NCBI GenBank assembly: GCA_030624805.1
Contig: JAUXJL010000059.1
Location: forward strand, 1-9,367
Length of the DNA stretch: 9,367 bases
From: Acidimicrobiia bacterium
GTDB taxonomy: Bacteria > Actinomycetota > Acidimicrobiia > Spongiisociales > SHLN01
Reading direction: 5' to 3'
In this document: positions 1 through 6,457 of the stretch, one piece after another
Layout of the letters: every line of letters begins with the position of its first letter
Position numbering within the stretch: position 1 is the stretch's first letter
Notes under the pieces: model-generated
Databases searched by the model: none
The model's input: only the letters and a program-made list of their open reading frames with translations
Told to the model about the DNA's origin: nothing
Translations under genes and position numbers: made by a program

Positions 1-64
1 AGGCTTCTCCGTCCTGGTGGTGTCGGGCCGACCAGATTCTTCTCACTTCAGCCACTCTGAGTGA
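1..64 (+). CDS. C-terminal end of an unidentified protein (partial)
   Basis: A reading frame open at the left edge ends at a TGA at 62-64. Its last 20 residues read GFSVLVVSGRPDSSHFSHSE. Third codon positions are mostly G or C, which fits coding use here better than the competing frame that ends at the TGA at 58-60. The stop overlaps the GTG at 61 that starts the next + strand frame (GTGA), the kind of overlap expected between co-translated genes. Too little is present to name a family. The call rests on codon pattern and the overlap only. Confidence 0.35.
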   Translation, partial: GFSVLVVSGRPDSSHFSHSE

Positions 65-597
65 CGAGGCTGACAGCATATGTGTACTCAAGCGGGCCAG
101 CCGATGCCCGCCAGCTGGTGGAAGCCTTCGAGGGCGCCATGAGCGACGCCTTCGCCCTCTTCGGCCCCGAGCATCAATTGGAACCCTCGCCGATTGCCGT
201 GTTCACGATTTCGGGCGGGCGGCAACAGCCGGTCGAGGCTTCCTATCCGTTCCTCGTGATTCAGGAGTTCACCGGCCCGAACCCCTCGGTCCGCGTCAGC
301 TACGGAGAGCGGGAATATCGTCTTGGGGTTGAGGGACACCACTCGCTCGGTAGCTGGCTCGAGCGCTTCGGGAACCCGTCGATGCATCCGCCGCGCCGGC
401 CCCGACGTCGTAGCAAAACTAACGGTCACCGGAGAGGCACTCTTGCGTTGAGAGTCGCCACGACACGATCGCAGACCGCGACTACGCGGCCCAATCACGG
501 TGCTCGAGCCTTTCCCGGATTCGCCCACGGTCACGAAACAGCCGGCCGGAGACTGATCCCGAAAGCATCAGATCACCTCGGCCATCACCTCGTCTGA
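61..597 (+). CDS. Hypothetical protein with probable frame change; real end perhaps at 451
   Basis: I do not recognise this protein. The GTG at 61 directly follows an in-frame TGA (58-60), so this is the earliest possible start; no clear Shine-Dalgarno is seen. Residues 1 to about 105 look like a genuine small globular protein with mixed alpha/beta composition and G/C-rich third positions (for example FLVIQEFTGPNPSVRVSYGE). After about position 385 this frame becomes Arg/Thr/His-rich and unlike a protein, although it stays open to a TGA at 595-597 and would overlap the 3' end of yebC on the other strand by 30 bases. The frame one base later reads CIRRAGPDVVAKLTVTGEAL and stops at 449-451, with better coding character. 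A one-base shift near 365-385 would give a product of about 129 residues. In that case 452-567 is an intergenic gap between convergent genes in which I see no strong terminator. Confidence 0.45.
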   Translation: MTRLTAYVYSSGPADARQLVEAFEGAMSDAFALFGPEHQLEPSPIAVFTISGGRQQPVEASYPFLVIQEFTGPNPSVRVSYGEREYRLGVEGHHSLGSWLERFGNPSMHPPRRPRRRSKTNGHRRGTLALRVATTRSQTATTRPNHGARAFPGFAHGHETAGRRLIPKASDHLGHHLV

Positions 598-1305
598 GAT
601 ATCGAAGTTGCCGAACACAGCCTGCACATCGTCCAGGTCGTCGAGCACATCAACCAACCGAAGCACTTTGGCGGCGCTGGCGCCATCGACGGGGATGGTT
701 ACCGACGGCAGCTGTGTCACATCAGCGTCGTCGATGGTGATTCCGGCTTCTTCCAGAGCCACCCGGACGGCATGCACATCGCTCGGCGCAGTGATGATCT
801 CCCATTGCTCGCCCGATGGCGTCACGTCCTCTGCGCCGCCCTCGAGAGCCGCCAGCATGACGTCGTCCTCCGGTCCCGCCGCCAGAATGTAACCCTTTTG
901 GGTGAAGAGATAGGCGACCGACCCGGGTTCGCCGAGGCTCCCTTCATTGCGAGTGAACGTTGAACGCACATCGGCAGTCGCTCGATTGCGATTGTCGGTG
1001 AGGCATTGGACGTAGAGAGCCACTCCGCCGGGAGCGTATCCCTCATACCAGATTTCCTCGTACGTGACACCTTCCATCTCCCCGGTGCCGCGCTTGATGG
1101 CCCGATCGATATTGTCGGCCGGAACGCTGGCGTCCTTGGCCTTTTGGATCGCCGTGGCCAAGGACGCATTACCCTCCGGATCGCCGCTACCTTCGCGAGC
1201 GGTTATTTCAATCGCCTTCACGAGCTTTCCGAAGAGTTTCCCCCGCTTGGAGTCCTTGGCCGCCTTCTTGTGTTTGATCGAGTGCCATTTGGAGTGACCC
1301 GACAT
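568..1305 (-). CDS. yebC: YebC/TACO1 family translation-associated protein
   Basis: The 245-residue product has the family N-terminus MSGHSKWHSIKHKKAAKDSK and the usual family length of about 240-250 residues. Typical segments follow: a Lys/Arg-rich helical domain 1 (through about residue 75), a central region with YEGYAPGGVALYVQCLTDNRNR (about 87-108), and an acidic C-terminal region containing DVLDDLDDVQAVFGNFD. The family was long annotated as a transcriptional regulator; more recent work on homologues links it to ribosomes and translation through difficult proline-containing stretches. Which role applies here is not visible in the sequence. The ATG at 1305 is preferred over the TTG one codon upstream because it matches the family N-terminus and lies 4 bases after a GGAGG. 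It overlaps the pdxT TGA as TGATG. In many actinobacteria ruvC follows; here a + strand gene converges instead. Confidence 0.96.
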   Translation of the reverse strand: MSGHSKWHSIKHKKAAKDSKRGKLFGKLVKAIEITAREGSGDPEGNASLATAIQKAKDASVPADNIDRAIKRGTGEMEGVTYEEIWYEGYAPGGVALYVQCLTDNRNRATADVRSTFTRNEGSLGEPGSVAYLFTQKGYILAAGPEDDVMLAALEGGAEDVTPSGEQWEIITAPSDVHAVRVALEEAGITIDDADVTQLPSVTIPVDGASAAKVLRLVDVLDDLDDVQAVFGNFDISDEVMAEVI

Positions 1306-1868
1306 CAACCCTCCAGTTTCAGCATGAGCTCGTGAACCCTGGTTTCGCCGGTGAGCTCGGGGTGAAAAGACGTCGCGATGATGTTGCCCTGTCTCACCAT
1401 GACCGGGTCGTCCCCCACGGAAGCCAAAACCTCAACCTCGGCCCCGACCTTGTCGACAATCGGCGCCCTGATGAAGACGGCGTGGAGCGGAGCGGCTAGT
1501 CCGGAGACAGAGAGATCGGTTTCGAAGGAGTCCACCTGCCTGCCGAAGGCATTACGCTCGACGACGACGTCCAATACGCCCAGTTGGATTTGGCTGGGAC
1601 CGGTGGTTCCTGCCGCCAGGAAAATGAGTCCGGCACAAGTGCCGAGAGTCGGTAGGCCTCCGGCAATCACATCCCGGAGCGGCTTGACAAGGTCGAAGCG
1701 ATCCGCCAGCTTGCCGATGGTCGTTGACTCGCCACCCGGGACGATGAGCGATCCGATCCCGGTCAGTTCCTCTGCTCGCCGGACCAGTACCGCCTCGGCG
1801 CCCAGGCCACGCACCAAAGCTGCGTGTTCCCGGAAATCACCCTGCAGAGCAAGCACGCCGACTCGCAT
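1305..1868 (-). CDS. pdxT: PLP synthase glutaminase subunit PdxT
   Basis: This is the class I glutamine amidotransferase subunit of the ribose-5-phosphate-dependent pyridoxal 5'-phosphate synthase. It hydrolyses glutamine and passes ammonia to PdxS. The 187 residues match the family length of about 190. It starts MRVGVLALQGDFREH, has the PGGES oxyanion/glutamine motif at 44-48, the nucleophile Cys78 in GTCAGLIFL, and the His169/Glu171 pair in SFHPEL completing the catalytic triad. The ATG at 1868 lies 3 bases after the pdxS stop, so the two subunits are made from one message. The stop overlaps the yebC ATG. Nothing is missing or truncated. Confidence 0.97.
   Translation of the reverse strand: MRVGVLALQGDFREHAALVRGLGAEAVLVRRAEELTGIGSLIVPGGESTTIGKLADRFDLVKPLRDVIAGGLPTLGTCAGLIFLAAGTTGPSQIQLGVLDVVVERNAFGRQVDSFETDLSVSGLAAPLHAVFIRAPIVDKVGAEVEVLASVGDDPVMVRQGNIIATSFHPELTGETRVHELMLKLEG
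1309..1314 (-). promoter_or_regulatory. Shine-Dalgarno sequence of yebC
   Basis: The minus strand reads GGAGGG here, inside the last codons of pdxT. The spacing is 4 bases from GGAGG to the ATG at 1305 and only 1 base to the TTG at 1308, which favours the ATG. It suggests that yebC can recruit ribosomes itself as well as being coupled to pdxT through the TGATG overlap. Confidence 0.7.
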
Positions 1869-1871
1869 CGG

Positions 1872-2753
1872 CTACCAGCCCCGACCGGCCAGCCGTTCGC
1901 CTTCCTTCAGCTCGGTTACGCCAATACCAACCATTGGCTCGCCGAGGTCGCGTGACACCTTGGCGACTATGGAGGCGTCCTCGTAGTAGGTGGTGGCTTC
2001 GACAATTGCCTTGGCTCGTACCGCCGGGTCCCCACTCTTGAAAATGCCGGAGCCGACGAAGACGCCGTCAACCCCCAATTGCATCATGAGGGCGGCGTCG
2101 GCTGGTGTGGCGAGCCCGCCGGCCGCGAAGTTGACCACCGGGAGTTTCCCGGTGTCGGCCACCTCTTGTACGAGGTCGTATGGGGCACCGAGGTCGCGGG
2201 CGACCGACATCAATTCCTCGTGCTTCATAGTCGTCAGTTTTTGGATCTGGCCGTCGATTGTTCGGAAGTGACGGACCGCCTCGACGACATCGCCGGTACC
2301 GGCCTCTCCCTTCGTGCGGATCATGGCGGCACCCTCACCGATGCGGCGAAGTGCCTCACCGAGGTTTCGGGCACCGCATACGAATGGTGCGTTGAACGAC
2401 CATTTGTCGATGTGGTGTTCCTCGTCGGCGGGCGTCAGCACCTCGCTTTCATCGATGTAATCGACGCCGAGCGACTGCAGCACCTGAGCCTCAACGAAAT
2501 GGCCAATCCGGGCTTTGGCCATGACGGGGATGGTCACCGAAGCCTGAATCCGTTCGATCATGCCTGGGTCCGACATGCGAGCGACCCCACCGTCGGCCCG
2601 TATGTCGGCCGGCACTCGCTCGAGGGCCATGACGGCTACCGCGCCGGCTTCCTCAGCGATCCTGGCTTGCTCGGCGTCGACGACGTCCATAATGACGCCG
2701 CCCTTGAGCATTTCCGCCAACCCGCGTTTGACTCGATCAGTTGCTTTTTCCAT
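1872..2753 (-). CDS. pdxS: PLP synthase catalytic subunit PdxS
   Basis: PdxS condenses ribose 5-phosphate, glyceraldehyde 3-phosphate and ammonia into pyridoxal 5'-phosphate; with PdxT it forms a dodecameric complex in the cytoplasm. The 293-residue (beta/alpha)8 barrel carries the expected residues: Asp23 in GGVIMDVVD, Lys80 in MAKARIGH (the Schiff-base lysine, Lys81 in Bacillus subtilis), and Lys148 in RTKGEAGTG (Lys149 there). Each is offset by one from B. subtilis numbering. The family motif NFAAGGLATPADAALMMQLG and the C-terminal GRGW are present. The ATG at 2753 begins MEKATDRVKRGLAEML. No Shine-Dalgarno is seen before it, but a TACAAT box sits exactly six bases upstream of the ATG, so translation may start on a leaderless transcript. 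Confidence 0.98.
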   Translation of the reverse strand: MEKATDRVKRGLAEMLKGGVIMDVVDAEQARIAEEAGAVAVMALERVPADIRADGGVARMSDPGMIERIQASVTIPVMAKARIGHFVEAQVLQSLGVDYIDESEVLTPADEEHHIDKWSFNAPFVCGARNLGEALRRIGEGAAMIRTKGEAGTGDVVEAVRHFRTIDGQIQKLTTMKHEELMSVARDLGAPYDLVQEVADTGKLPVVNFAAGGLATPADAALMMQLGVDGVFVGSGIFKSGDPAVRAKAIVEATTYYEDASIVAKVSRDLGEPMVGIGVTELKEGERLAGRGW

Positions 2754-2788
2754 GCGCCGATTGTAGCCCCGATTGCCGGCTCGGCCCG
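2754..2788 (-). promoter_or_regulatory. Candidate leaderless promoter of pdxS
   Basis: The 35-base gap between the DUF3048 gene and pdxS holds TACAAT on the minus strand at 2765-2760, a five-of-six match to the -10 consensus TATAAT. Exactly six bases (CGGCGC) separate it from the pdxS ATG. A -10 element spans about -12 to -7, so transcription would begin at the A of the ATG. No Shine-Dalgarno precedes the ATG, which fits leaderless initiation, common in actinobacteria. The region 17 bases upstream of the box (near 2783-2788, CGGGCC) does not resemble TTGACA. The call is therefore an inference from the -10 match and its spacing. Confidence 0.45.
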
Positions 2789-3856
2789 CTACCCGTTAGT
2801 TCCTTCCCACCGGGCAGAACCGGTCAGAGGTGTTACGTGTATCCAGGTGCGTCCCGGCGCCAATGGAATAGGGTCCCCGTCTGCATTCTGGAATTCAAAG
2901 AACTCGGACTCGGACGGCCGCACCCATTCGGCCTCGAACGCCAGGCCGTTGCGGAACACAACCGCGTCCCCGGATCCGGTGACTTCGAAGTCGGGCACCG
3001 AAGAGCCGGCCGAGTCAACGCGACCCGTCGACAGCGTTCGGACGAATATGACAACAATTGAATCGGTGGAGATCTGAACATCCTCGGCGTCAACGGATTC
3101 CTTTCCTTCCTGGATACGGAAGTATCGACCGTGATCAAACGTCCACGAGAGACGATTGAGGCCCGACATGCGAACTTCGATCTCTGTGGCCGGTTCGCCG
3201 CCGACCGCGGGCCGGGAGTCGAATTGGAGAAGAGGATCGACGGTTCCCTCCCAGTCGAGCTCGGGCAGGTTCTCAGTGTCGTACATGAGGTCATACACGC
3301 CAGGCCGGGCGGGGTCCCGGCGGAACCCGGCGATGCGGCCGTCACCCTCGTCGACCGCCACCCGACCGAGATCCCGGCGGACGGACGGCTGCCCGCCACT
3401 ACTGAGCACCCGGGCGTCGAACGGAGCGACCAGCTTGGGATCCACCTCGCGGAGACTTCGAAGCGGTCCGACCGTTTCGGGATAGGAAGTCTGGAAGACG
3501 GCCAACCATCGACCCACCCCCCCTTCGACCAACACTTCGATCACCAGGTCGGCTGCATTGATGCCTGCTTGGGGCCTGCCCTTGGTGGCGTTTGAGAGTT
3601 TGGCGATCAAGACCTGCTGGTCGGAGACGGCCCCGGTGAGCCCGGTGAGCGGAGCTGGTGGCCCGGGATCGAGGGTGGTGGTGGTGGTCGTGGTGCTCGA
3701 GCTCGTTGTGGTGGTAAGAGGCACCGTGGTCGTGGTGGTGGCCTCAGGAACCGCGGCGCCGGTCGTGATGATGGTGACCGGCTCGGGCGCGGCCGCAGCA
3801 CCGCTACAAGCGGTGGCAACAATCACAATGGTGAGCAGTAGTGCGCGAATTCTCAC
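2789..3856 (-). CDS. DUF3048 domain lipoprotein (YerB-like) with Thr-rich linker
   Basis: The 355-residue protein begins with a short signal peptide, MRIRALLLTIVIVATAC, with a lipobox-like ATAC and Cys17 as the probable lipidated residue, so it is expected on the outer face of the membrane. Residues about 40-61 are an almost pure Thr/Ser linker. From about residue 69 (PLTGLTGAVSDQQVLIAKLSNA) it matches the DUF3048 N-terminal domain, with RPQAGINAADLVIEVLVEGGVGRWLAVFQ and VGPLRSLREVDPKL. The C-terminal part, with FRNGLAFEAEWVRPSESEF and LAPGRTWIHVTP, fits the DUF3048 C-terminal domain. I know of no established function for the family. It starts at a GTG 17 bases after the pimA stop, without a good Shine-Dalgarno, and sits between pimA and pdxS. 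Its place in a mannolipid cluster hints at an envelope role but does not prove one. Confidence 0.88.
   Translation of the reverse strand: MRIRALLLTIVIVATACSGAAAAPEPVTIITTGAAVPEATTTTTVPLTTTTSSSTTTTTTTLDPGPPAPLTGLTGAVSDQQVLIAKLSNATKGRPQAGINAADLVIEVLVEGGVGRWLAVFQTSYPETVGPLRSLREVDPKLVAPFDARVLSSGGQPSVRRDLGRVAVDEGDGRIAGFRRDPARPGVYDLMYDTENLPELDWEGTVDPLLQFDSRPAVGGEPATEIEVRMSGLNRLSWTFDHGRYFRIQEGKESVDAEDVQISTDSIVVIFVRTLSTGRVDSAGSSVPDFEVTGSGDAVVFRNGLAFEAEWVRPSESEFFEFQNADGDPIPLAPGRTWIHVTPLTGSARWEGTNG
3674..3739 (-). repeat. Low-complexity ACC/ACG tract coding the Thr-rich linker
   Basis: This in-frame run of mostly threonine codons (seen as GTG/GGT-type triplets on the + strand) encodes residues about 40-61 of the DUF3048 lipoprotein. 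It is interrupted by Val, Pro, Leu and Ser codons, so it is not a clean tandem array. Such Thr-rich spacers commonly hold a folded extracellular domain away from the membrane anchor. The tract may vary in length between strains. Confidence 0.7.
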
Positions 3857-3873
3857 ACCGAATCCCGGAGAGG

Positions 3874-4923
3874 CTAATTGCGAAAGTCTTCGACCGCCTC
3901 GGCGTACACCTTGAGATAGTCGGCAACGATCTGATCGCGATCAAAAACCCCGGCCCGTTTCCGGGCGCGACCTTGATATTCGGTGCGGACATCATCATCG
4001 CGCAACACCGTTTCAAGGACTCGCTGTAGAGAACGAGCGTCATCGGGCGTGGCATACAGGGCGGCATCGCCCGCCACGAAGTGGAAGGCCGGCAGGCTTG
4101 ATGCGACAATCGCGCACCCCGAAGCGAGGGCCTCGAGCAGAACGATTCCAAAGCTCTCGCCGCCGAGGTTGGGTGCAACGAAAATTGCGGCCGCCGCCAG
4201 TTCATGTCGCTTGACTTCTTCGTCGACCGTGCCGAGGAACCGAACCCCCGGCAGATCGGGGCGCTCGGCCCCTATCACCACGAGTGTGGCCTCGGGTATC
4301 GCCTGTCTCATGAGTGCGAAGGCCTCCAGCAGCACATCCAGTCCTTTGCGAGGCTCATCGCGGCCAAGAAAGGCCAGCCGGAATGGGTGTTTTTGGGCGT
4401 GGCTTCGGTACGGAGTCAGGTCAATGGTATTTGGAATGATGCGGGGCGTCCCAACAATTGATTCGACGGCGTCGGCAGCTACCGGGCTGACTGCCACGGC
4501 AACAGCCAGGTTGTCGGCCAAACGCCGCCATTGGCGCTGAGCCATGCTGTAAAGAAAACGCACTCCCCGCCCGGGGTCGGCGTGGAAGGTACCCACCTTG
4601 GGAATCCCCGACAACCGAAGGGCCGCCAGGGAAACGACCGGGACGAAGGGCTCGTGGATATGCATGACGTCGGCGCCTGCCACACCATCGGCCACTGCCT
4701 CGGCAGTACCCGGTGACAATCTGATGGGGGCGACCGAGCGATTGGTGCGAACTCCCCTGGTCTCACCCAAGTATCTCGTGCCTACGGGCCCGCCCGACTC
4801 ACCCGGCGCCACCAGCCACGCATCGTGCCTCTCGGCCTGCAACCAGCTCACCAGCGATCGAGCCTGATCTTGAACGCCGCCGGGATGATCGAGGGCGTAG
4901 GGCGACACCATGGCGATTTTCAC
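3874..4923 (-). CDS. pimA: Phosphatidylinositol alpha-mannosyltransferase (PimA-like)
   Basis: This GT4-family, GT-B fold glycosyltransferase is predicted to move mannose from GDP-mannose to the inositol of phosphatidylinositol on the inner leaflet, the committed step of PIM synthesis. The 349 residues start MKIAMVSPYALDHPGGVQ, with the GGV loop at 15-17 near the catalytic site. They contain HEP at 90-92 (the PimA catalytic-site histidine region), GRDEPRKG at 187-194 with the basic residues that bind the nucleotide-sugar diphosphate, and GGESFGIVLLEALASG with Glu256, the conserved GT4 glutamate. The GTG start at 4923 is chosen because a GGAGG lies 7 bases upstream and it overlaps the previous TGA as GTGA. 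The position just after the acyltransferase matches the mycobacterial pgsA - acyltransferase - pimA order, which supports PimA over another GT4 enzyme. Confidence 0.92.
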   Translation of the reverse strand: MKIAMVSPYALDHPGGVQDQARSLVSWLQAERHDAWLVAPGESGGPVGTRYLGETRGVRTNRSVAPIRLSPGTAEAVADGVAGADVMHIHEPFVPVVSLAALRLSGIPKVGTFHADPGRGVRFLYSMAQRQWRRLADNLAVAVAVSPVAADAVESIVGTPRIIPNTIDLTPYRSHAQKHPFRLAFLGRDEPRKGLDVLLEAFALMRQAIPEATLVVIGAERPDLPGVRFLGTVDEEVKRHELAAAAIFVAPNLGGESFGIVLLEALASGCAIVASSLPAFHFVAGDAALYATPDDARSLQRVLETVLRDDDVRTEYQGRARKRAGVFDRDQIVADYLKVYAEAVEDFRN

Positions 4924-5786
4924 GCATCCCCCTCCCGATCTGACGGCCACAACGGCTGCAGCAGATGCCACTGAGTCGGTGCGGCCCGAATCAGGTCCTC
5001 GAAATGGGAGGCGAGCTCCTGCGCCATGTCTTCCACTGATCCGGCGGCCTGTAAGGGTGGTCGAATAACAAAGCGATGACCACGTCCCGGATTGAAGTAA
5101 GTCCCCACCGGCAGCACGGGTGCCCCGGTACGTCTGGCCAACACGAACGGCCCGGCCGGCAAAGTGGTTTTCTCCCCGAAGAACTTGACCCCGACTCCTC
5201 GTCCGCCGATGTCGCGGTCCGACGGCAACGCGACCGCTTTGCCTTGATTGAGGTGGCTGAGCAGCTCAGAGGAGGCCCCGCTTCTGACGAGGACAATGTC
5301 TATGCCGAACATGGCTCGCCGGGAGATGAACCATTGACTAATGCGAGGGTTGGGGAGCAGCTCGGCCGCCGCCACCAGGTCGAGGCCGAGCCGGGCGGCC
5401 TCAATCCCCGCCACCTCCCAGTTCCCAAGGTGGGGCAGGGCGAAGATCACGCCGCGGTCCCGATAGGAAAGGATAATGTCGGCACCCTCCACCGACGTGT
5501 GGTCGGCGATGGACGGAATTCGGCGCGGGCGAACCCAAAACGTCTCGGCCCAGTATCGACCGTAGGACGCGAACGCCTGCCTGGCCAAGCGCCCGGCGTC
5601 AACATCTGGCCCGCTCACGCGCCGCATATGGCGCACGGACATGCGCCGACGGTCACCGGCCACGAATGACGCCAGCCAACCGAGCCCCTCTCCGGTGCGG
5701 CGCATGAGCGGCTCAGGGAGCAGGCCGAATAGGCCAGATAGGATCCGATAGAGGACGTATCCGGGCAGGTGCTTGACCTCCCTCAC
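4920..5786 (-). CDS. PIM acyltransferase, LpxL/HtrB superfamily (PatA-like)
   Basis: This is a lysophospholipid-acyltransferase-like protein of the LpxL/HtrB superfamily, here most likely the counterpart of mycobacterial PatA, which acylates the mannose of PIM1/PIM2 at the membrane. The 288 residues show a hydrophobic, basic N-terminal region (about 10-45), the HX4E catalytic motif in PHLGNWEVAG (His119, Glu124), the superfamily segment ALPSDRDIGGRGVGVKFFGE (about 186-205) and the C-terminal QWHLLQPLW. The start is taken as the GTG at 5786, which overlaps the pgsA TGA as GTGA; the frame stays open upstream to an ATG at 5876, but that would lie well inside pgsA. The stop overlaps the pimA GTG. 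The PIM role comes from family plus context; the sequence alone supports only the superfamily. A complete actinobacterial gene set around it argues against a lipid A function. Confidence 0.88.
   Translation of the reverse strand: MREVKHLPGYVLYRILSGLFGLLPEPLMRRTGEGLGWLASFVAGDRRRMSVRHMRRVSGPDVDAGRLARQAFASYGRYWAETFWVRPRRIPSIADHTSVEGADIILSYRDRGVIFALPHLGNWEVAGIEAARLGLDLVAAAELLPNPRISQWFISRRAMFGIDIVLVRSGASSELLSHLNQGKAVALPSDRDIGGRGVGVKFFGEKTTLPAGPFVLARRTGAPVLPVGTYFNPGRGHRFVIRPPLQAAGSVEDMAQELASHFEDLIRAAPTQWHLLQPLWPSDREGDA
4931..4935 (-). promoter_or_regulatory. Shine-Dalgarno sequence of pimA
   Basis: GGAGG on the minus strand, within the last codons of the acyltransferase gene, lies 7 bases before the GTG at 4923. 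This spacing supports the GTG over the ATG at 4911 as the pimA start. Confidence 0.75.
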
Positions 5787-6370
5787 CTCAACCCGGACCA
5801 CGCCTTGGCAAATCGCTGAAATACGGTAATACCCGTGAGGACCGCCATCGGCCACAACATGACCTCGGCACCCCACCAGTCGAGGCCGACAGGGAACATC
5901 AAGAAGCAGAACAAGATGATGCGCTCGGCGCGGCCCATCAACCCACCCATCCCGTCCAGCCCCTCAGCCTCGGCCTTCGACCGTATATAAGGAATCAGCA
6001 TTGAGTTGCCAAGCGACACCACAACAAGGACCACGAGCAGCGAATCATCCGAAACGAACCATGCCAGCCCGGCAAACATCGCCAACTCGCCGACCCGGTC
6101 CGAAATGGTGTCAAGGAACGCACCCCGCCGCGAAGCCGTTCCGGTGAGCCGAGCGACGGTCCCGTCGATTCCGTCGATCCCGCCGCCCAGCCCGATCAGC
6201 AGAGTGGCTGGTATCGGGAGGCCGTTCGCAAGGACAACGGCCCCAATCGTCGTGATAACGAGACCGAGCAGTGTCACCATCGAGGCCGTGATCTTGAGCC
6301 GAACCAGCACCTTGCCAATTGGGCCAACCACATGTTTCATGAGCCACGGGCGGCCCTGTTGATCGATCAT
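5783..6370 (-). CDS. pgsA: CDP-alcohol phosphotransferase, phosphatidylinositol phosphate synthase (PgsA)
   Basis: This integral membrane enzyme is predicted to join CDP-diacylglycerol and inositol 1-phosphate to form phosphatidylinositol phosphate, the precursor of PI and PIMs. The 195 residues contain the full CDP-alcohol phosphotransferase signature D-x2-DG-x2-AR-x8-G-x3-D-x3-D at 66-91, with the metal-binding Asp66, Asp69, Asp87 and Asp91. Several hydrophobic helices are visible (about 29-48, 53-65, 97-125, 152-163, 168-185). The YIRSKAEAEG and MGRAERI segments resemble those of the inositol-phosphate-using actinobacterial enzymes. The ATG at 6370 is preceded by GAGGTGG at suitable spacing; the frame stays open far upstream, but there it runs opposite gltA and is not coding. 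Its neighbours, an acyltransferase and pimA, support inositol rather than glycerol phosphate as acceptor. Confidence 0.93.
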   Translation of the reverse strand: MIDQQGRPWLMKHVVGPIGKVLVRLKITASMVTLLGLVITTIGAVVLANGLPIPATLLIGLGGGIDGIDGTVARLTGTASRRGAFLDTISDRVGELAMFAGLAWFVSDDSLLVVLVVVSLGNSMLIPYIRSKAEAEGLDGMGGLMGRAERIILFCFLMFPVGLDWWGAEVMLWPMAVLTGITVFQRFAKAWSGLR

Positions 6371-6457
6371 CTCCACCTCAGGAGGGATGGCTGCCTCGTT
6401 AGTATTGCGTACGAACGACCAAACGTCGTGCCGAAACAGGCAGTCCGAGGAGAAGGC
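6371..6457. promoter_or_regulatory. Divergent control region between pgsA and gltA
   Basis: These 87 bases separate two divergent starts and must carry the gltA promoter, and possibly one for pgsA if it is not transcribed from further upstream. On the + strand TAGTAT at 6400-6405 is a weak -10 candidate that would give a leader of about 46 bases; no convincing -35 lies at the right distance. A short inverted repeat, ACGAC (6415-6419) and GTCGT (6425-6429) with a 5-base spacer, sits near the middle and could be an operator half-site pair, but arms this short can arise by chance. The ends hold the two ribosome binding sites. The existence of the region is certain; the individual elements are tentative. 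Confidence 0.4.
6447..6452 (+). promoter_or_regulatory. Shine-Dalgarno sequence of gltA
   Basis: GAGGAG ends 5 bases before the ATG at 6458. This decides the gltA start against the in-frame ATG at 6332, inside pgsA, and the in-frame GTG at 6428, neither of which has a comparable site. Confidence 0.75.

Noticed and set aside
476..489. Perfect small hairpin CCGCG-ACTA-CGCGG downstream of yebC
   Set aside because: The stem is only 5 bases and no T-run follows on either strand, so I do not call it a terminator.
88..534. A 148-codon minus-strand frame where ruvC would be expected
   Set aside because: It has none of the RuvC sequence features and its composition is typical of an antisense shadow of the + strand gene.
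2079..3077. A 332-codon + strand open frame spanning pdxS and the start of the DUF3048 3' end
   Set aside because: It runs antisense to pdxS, whose product is unmistakable, and its translation has no recognisable motif; it is a product of high-GC codon structure.
3660..3760. GTG/GGT-rich repeats considered as a CRISPR or tandem-repeat array
   Set aside because: The triplets are the reverse complement of threonine codons in frame with the lipoprotein, with no spacers or regular repeat unit.
5076..5669. A 197-codon + strand frame opposite the acyltransferase
   Set aside because: It is antisense to a gene with clear HX4E and C-terminal motifs and has no motif of its own.
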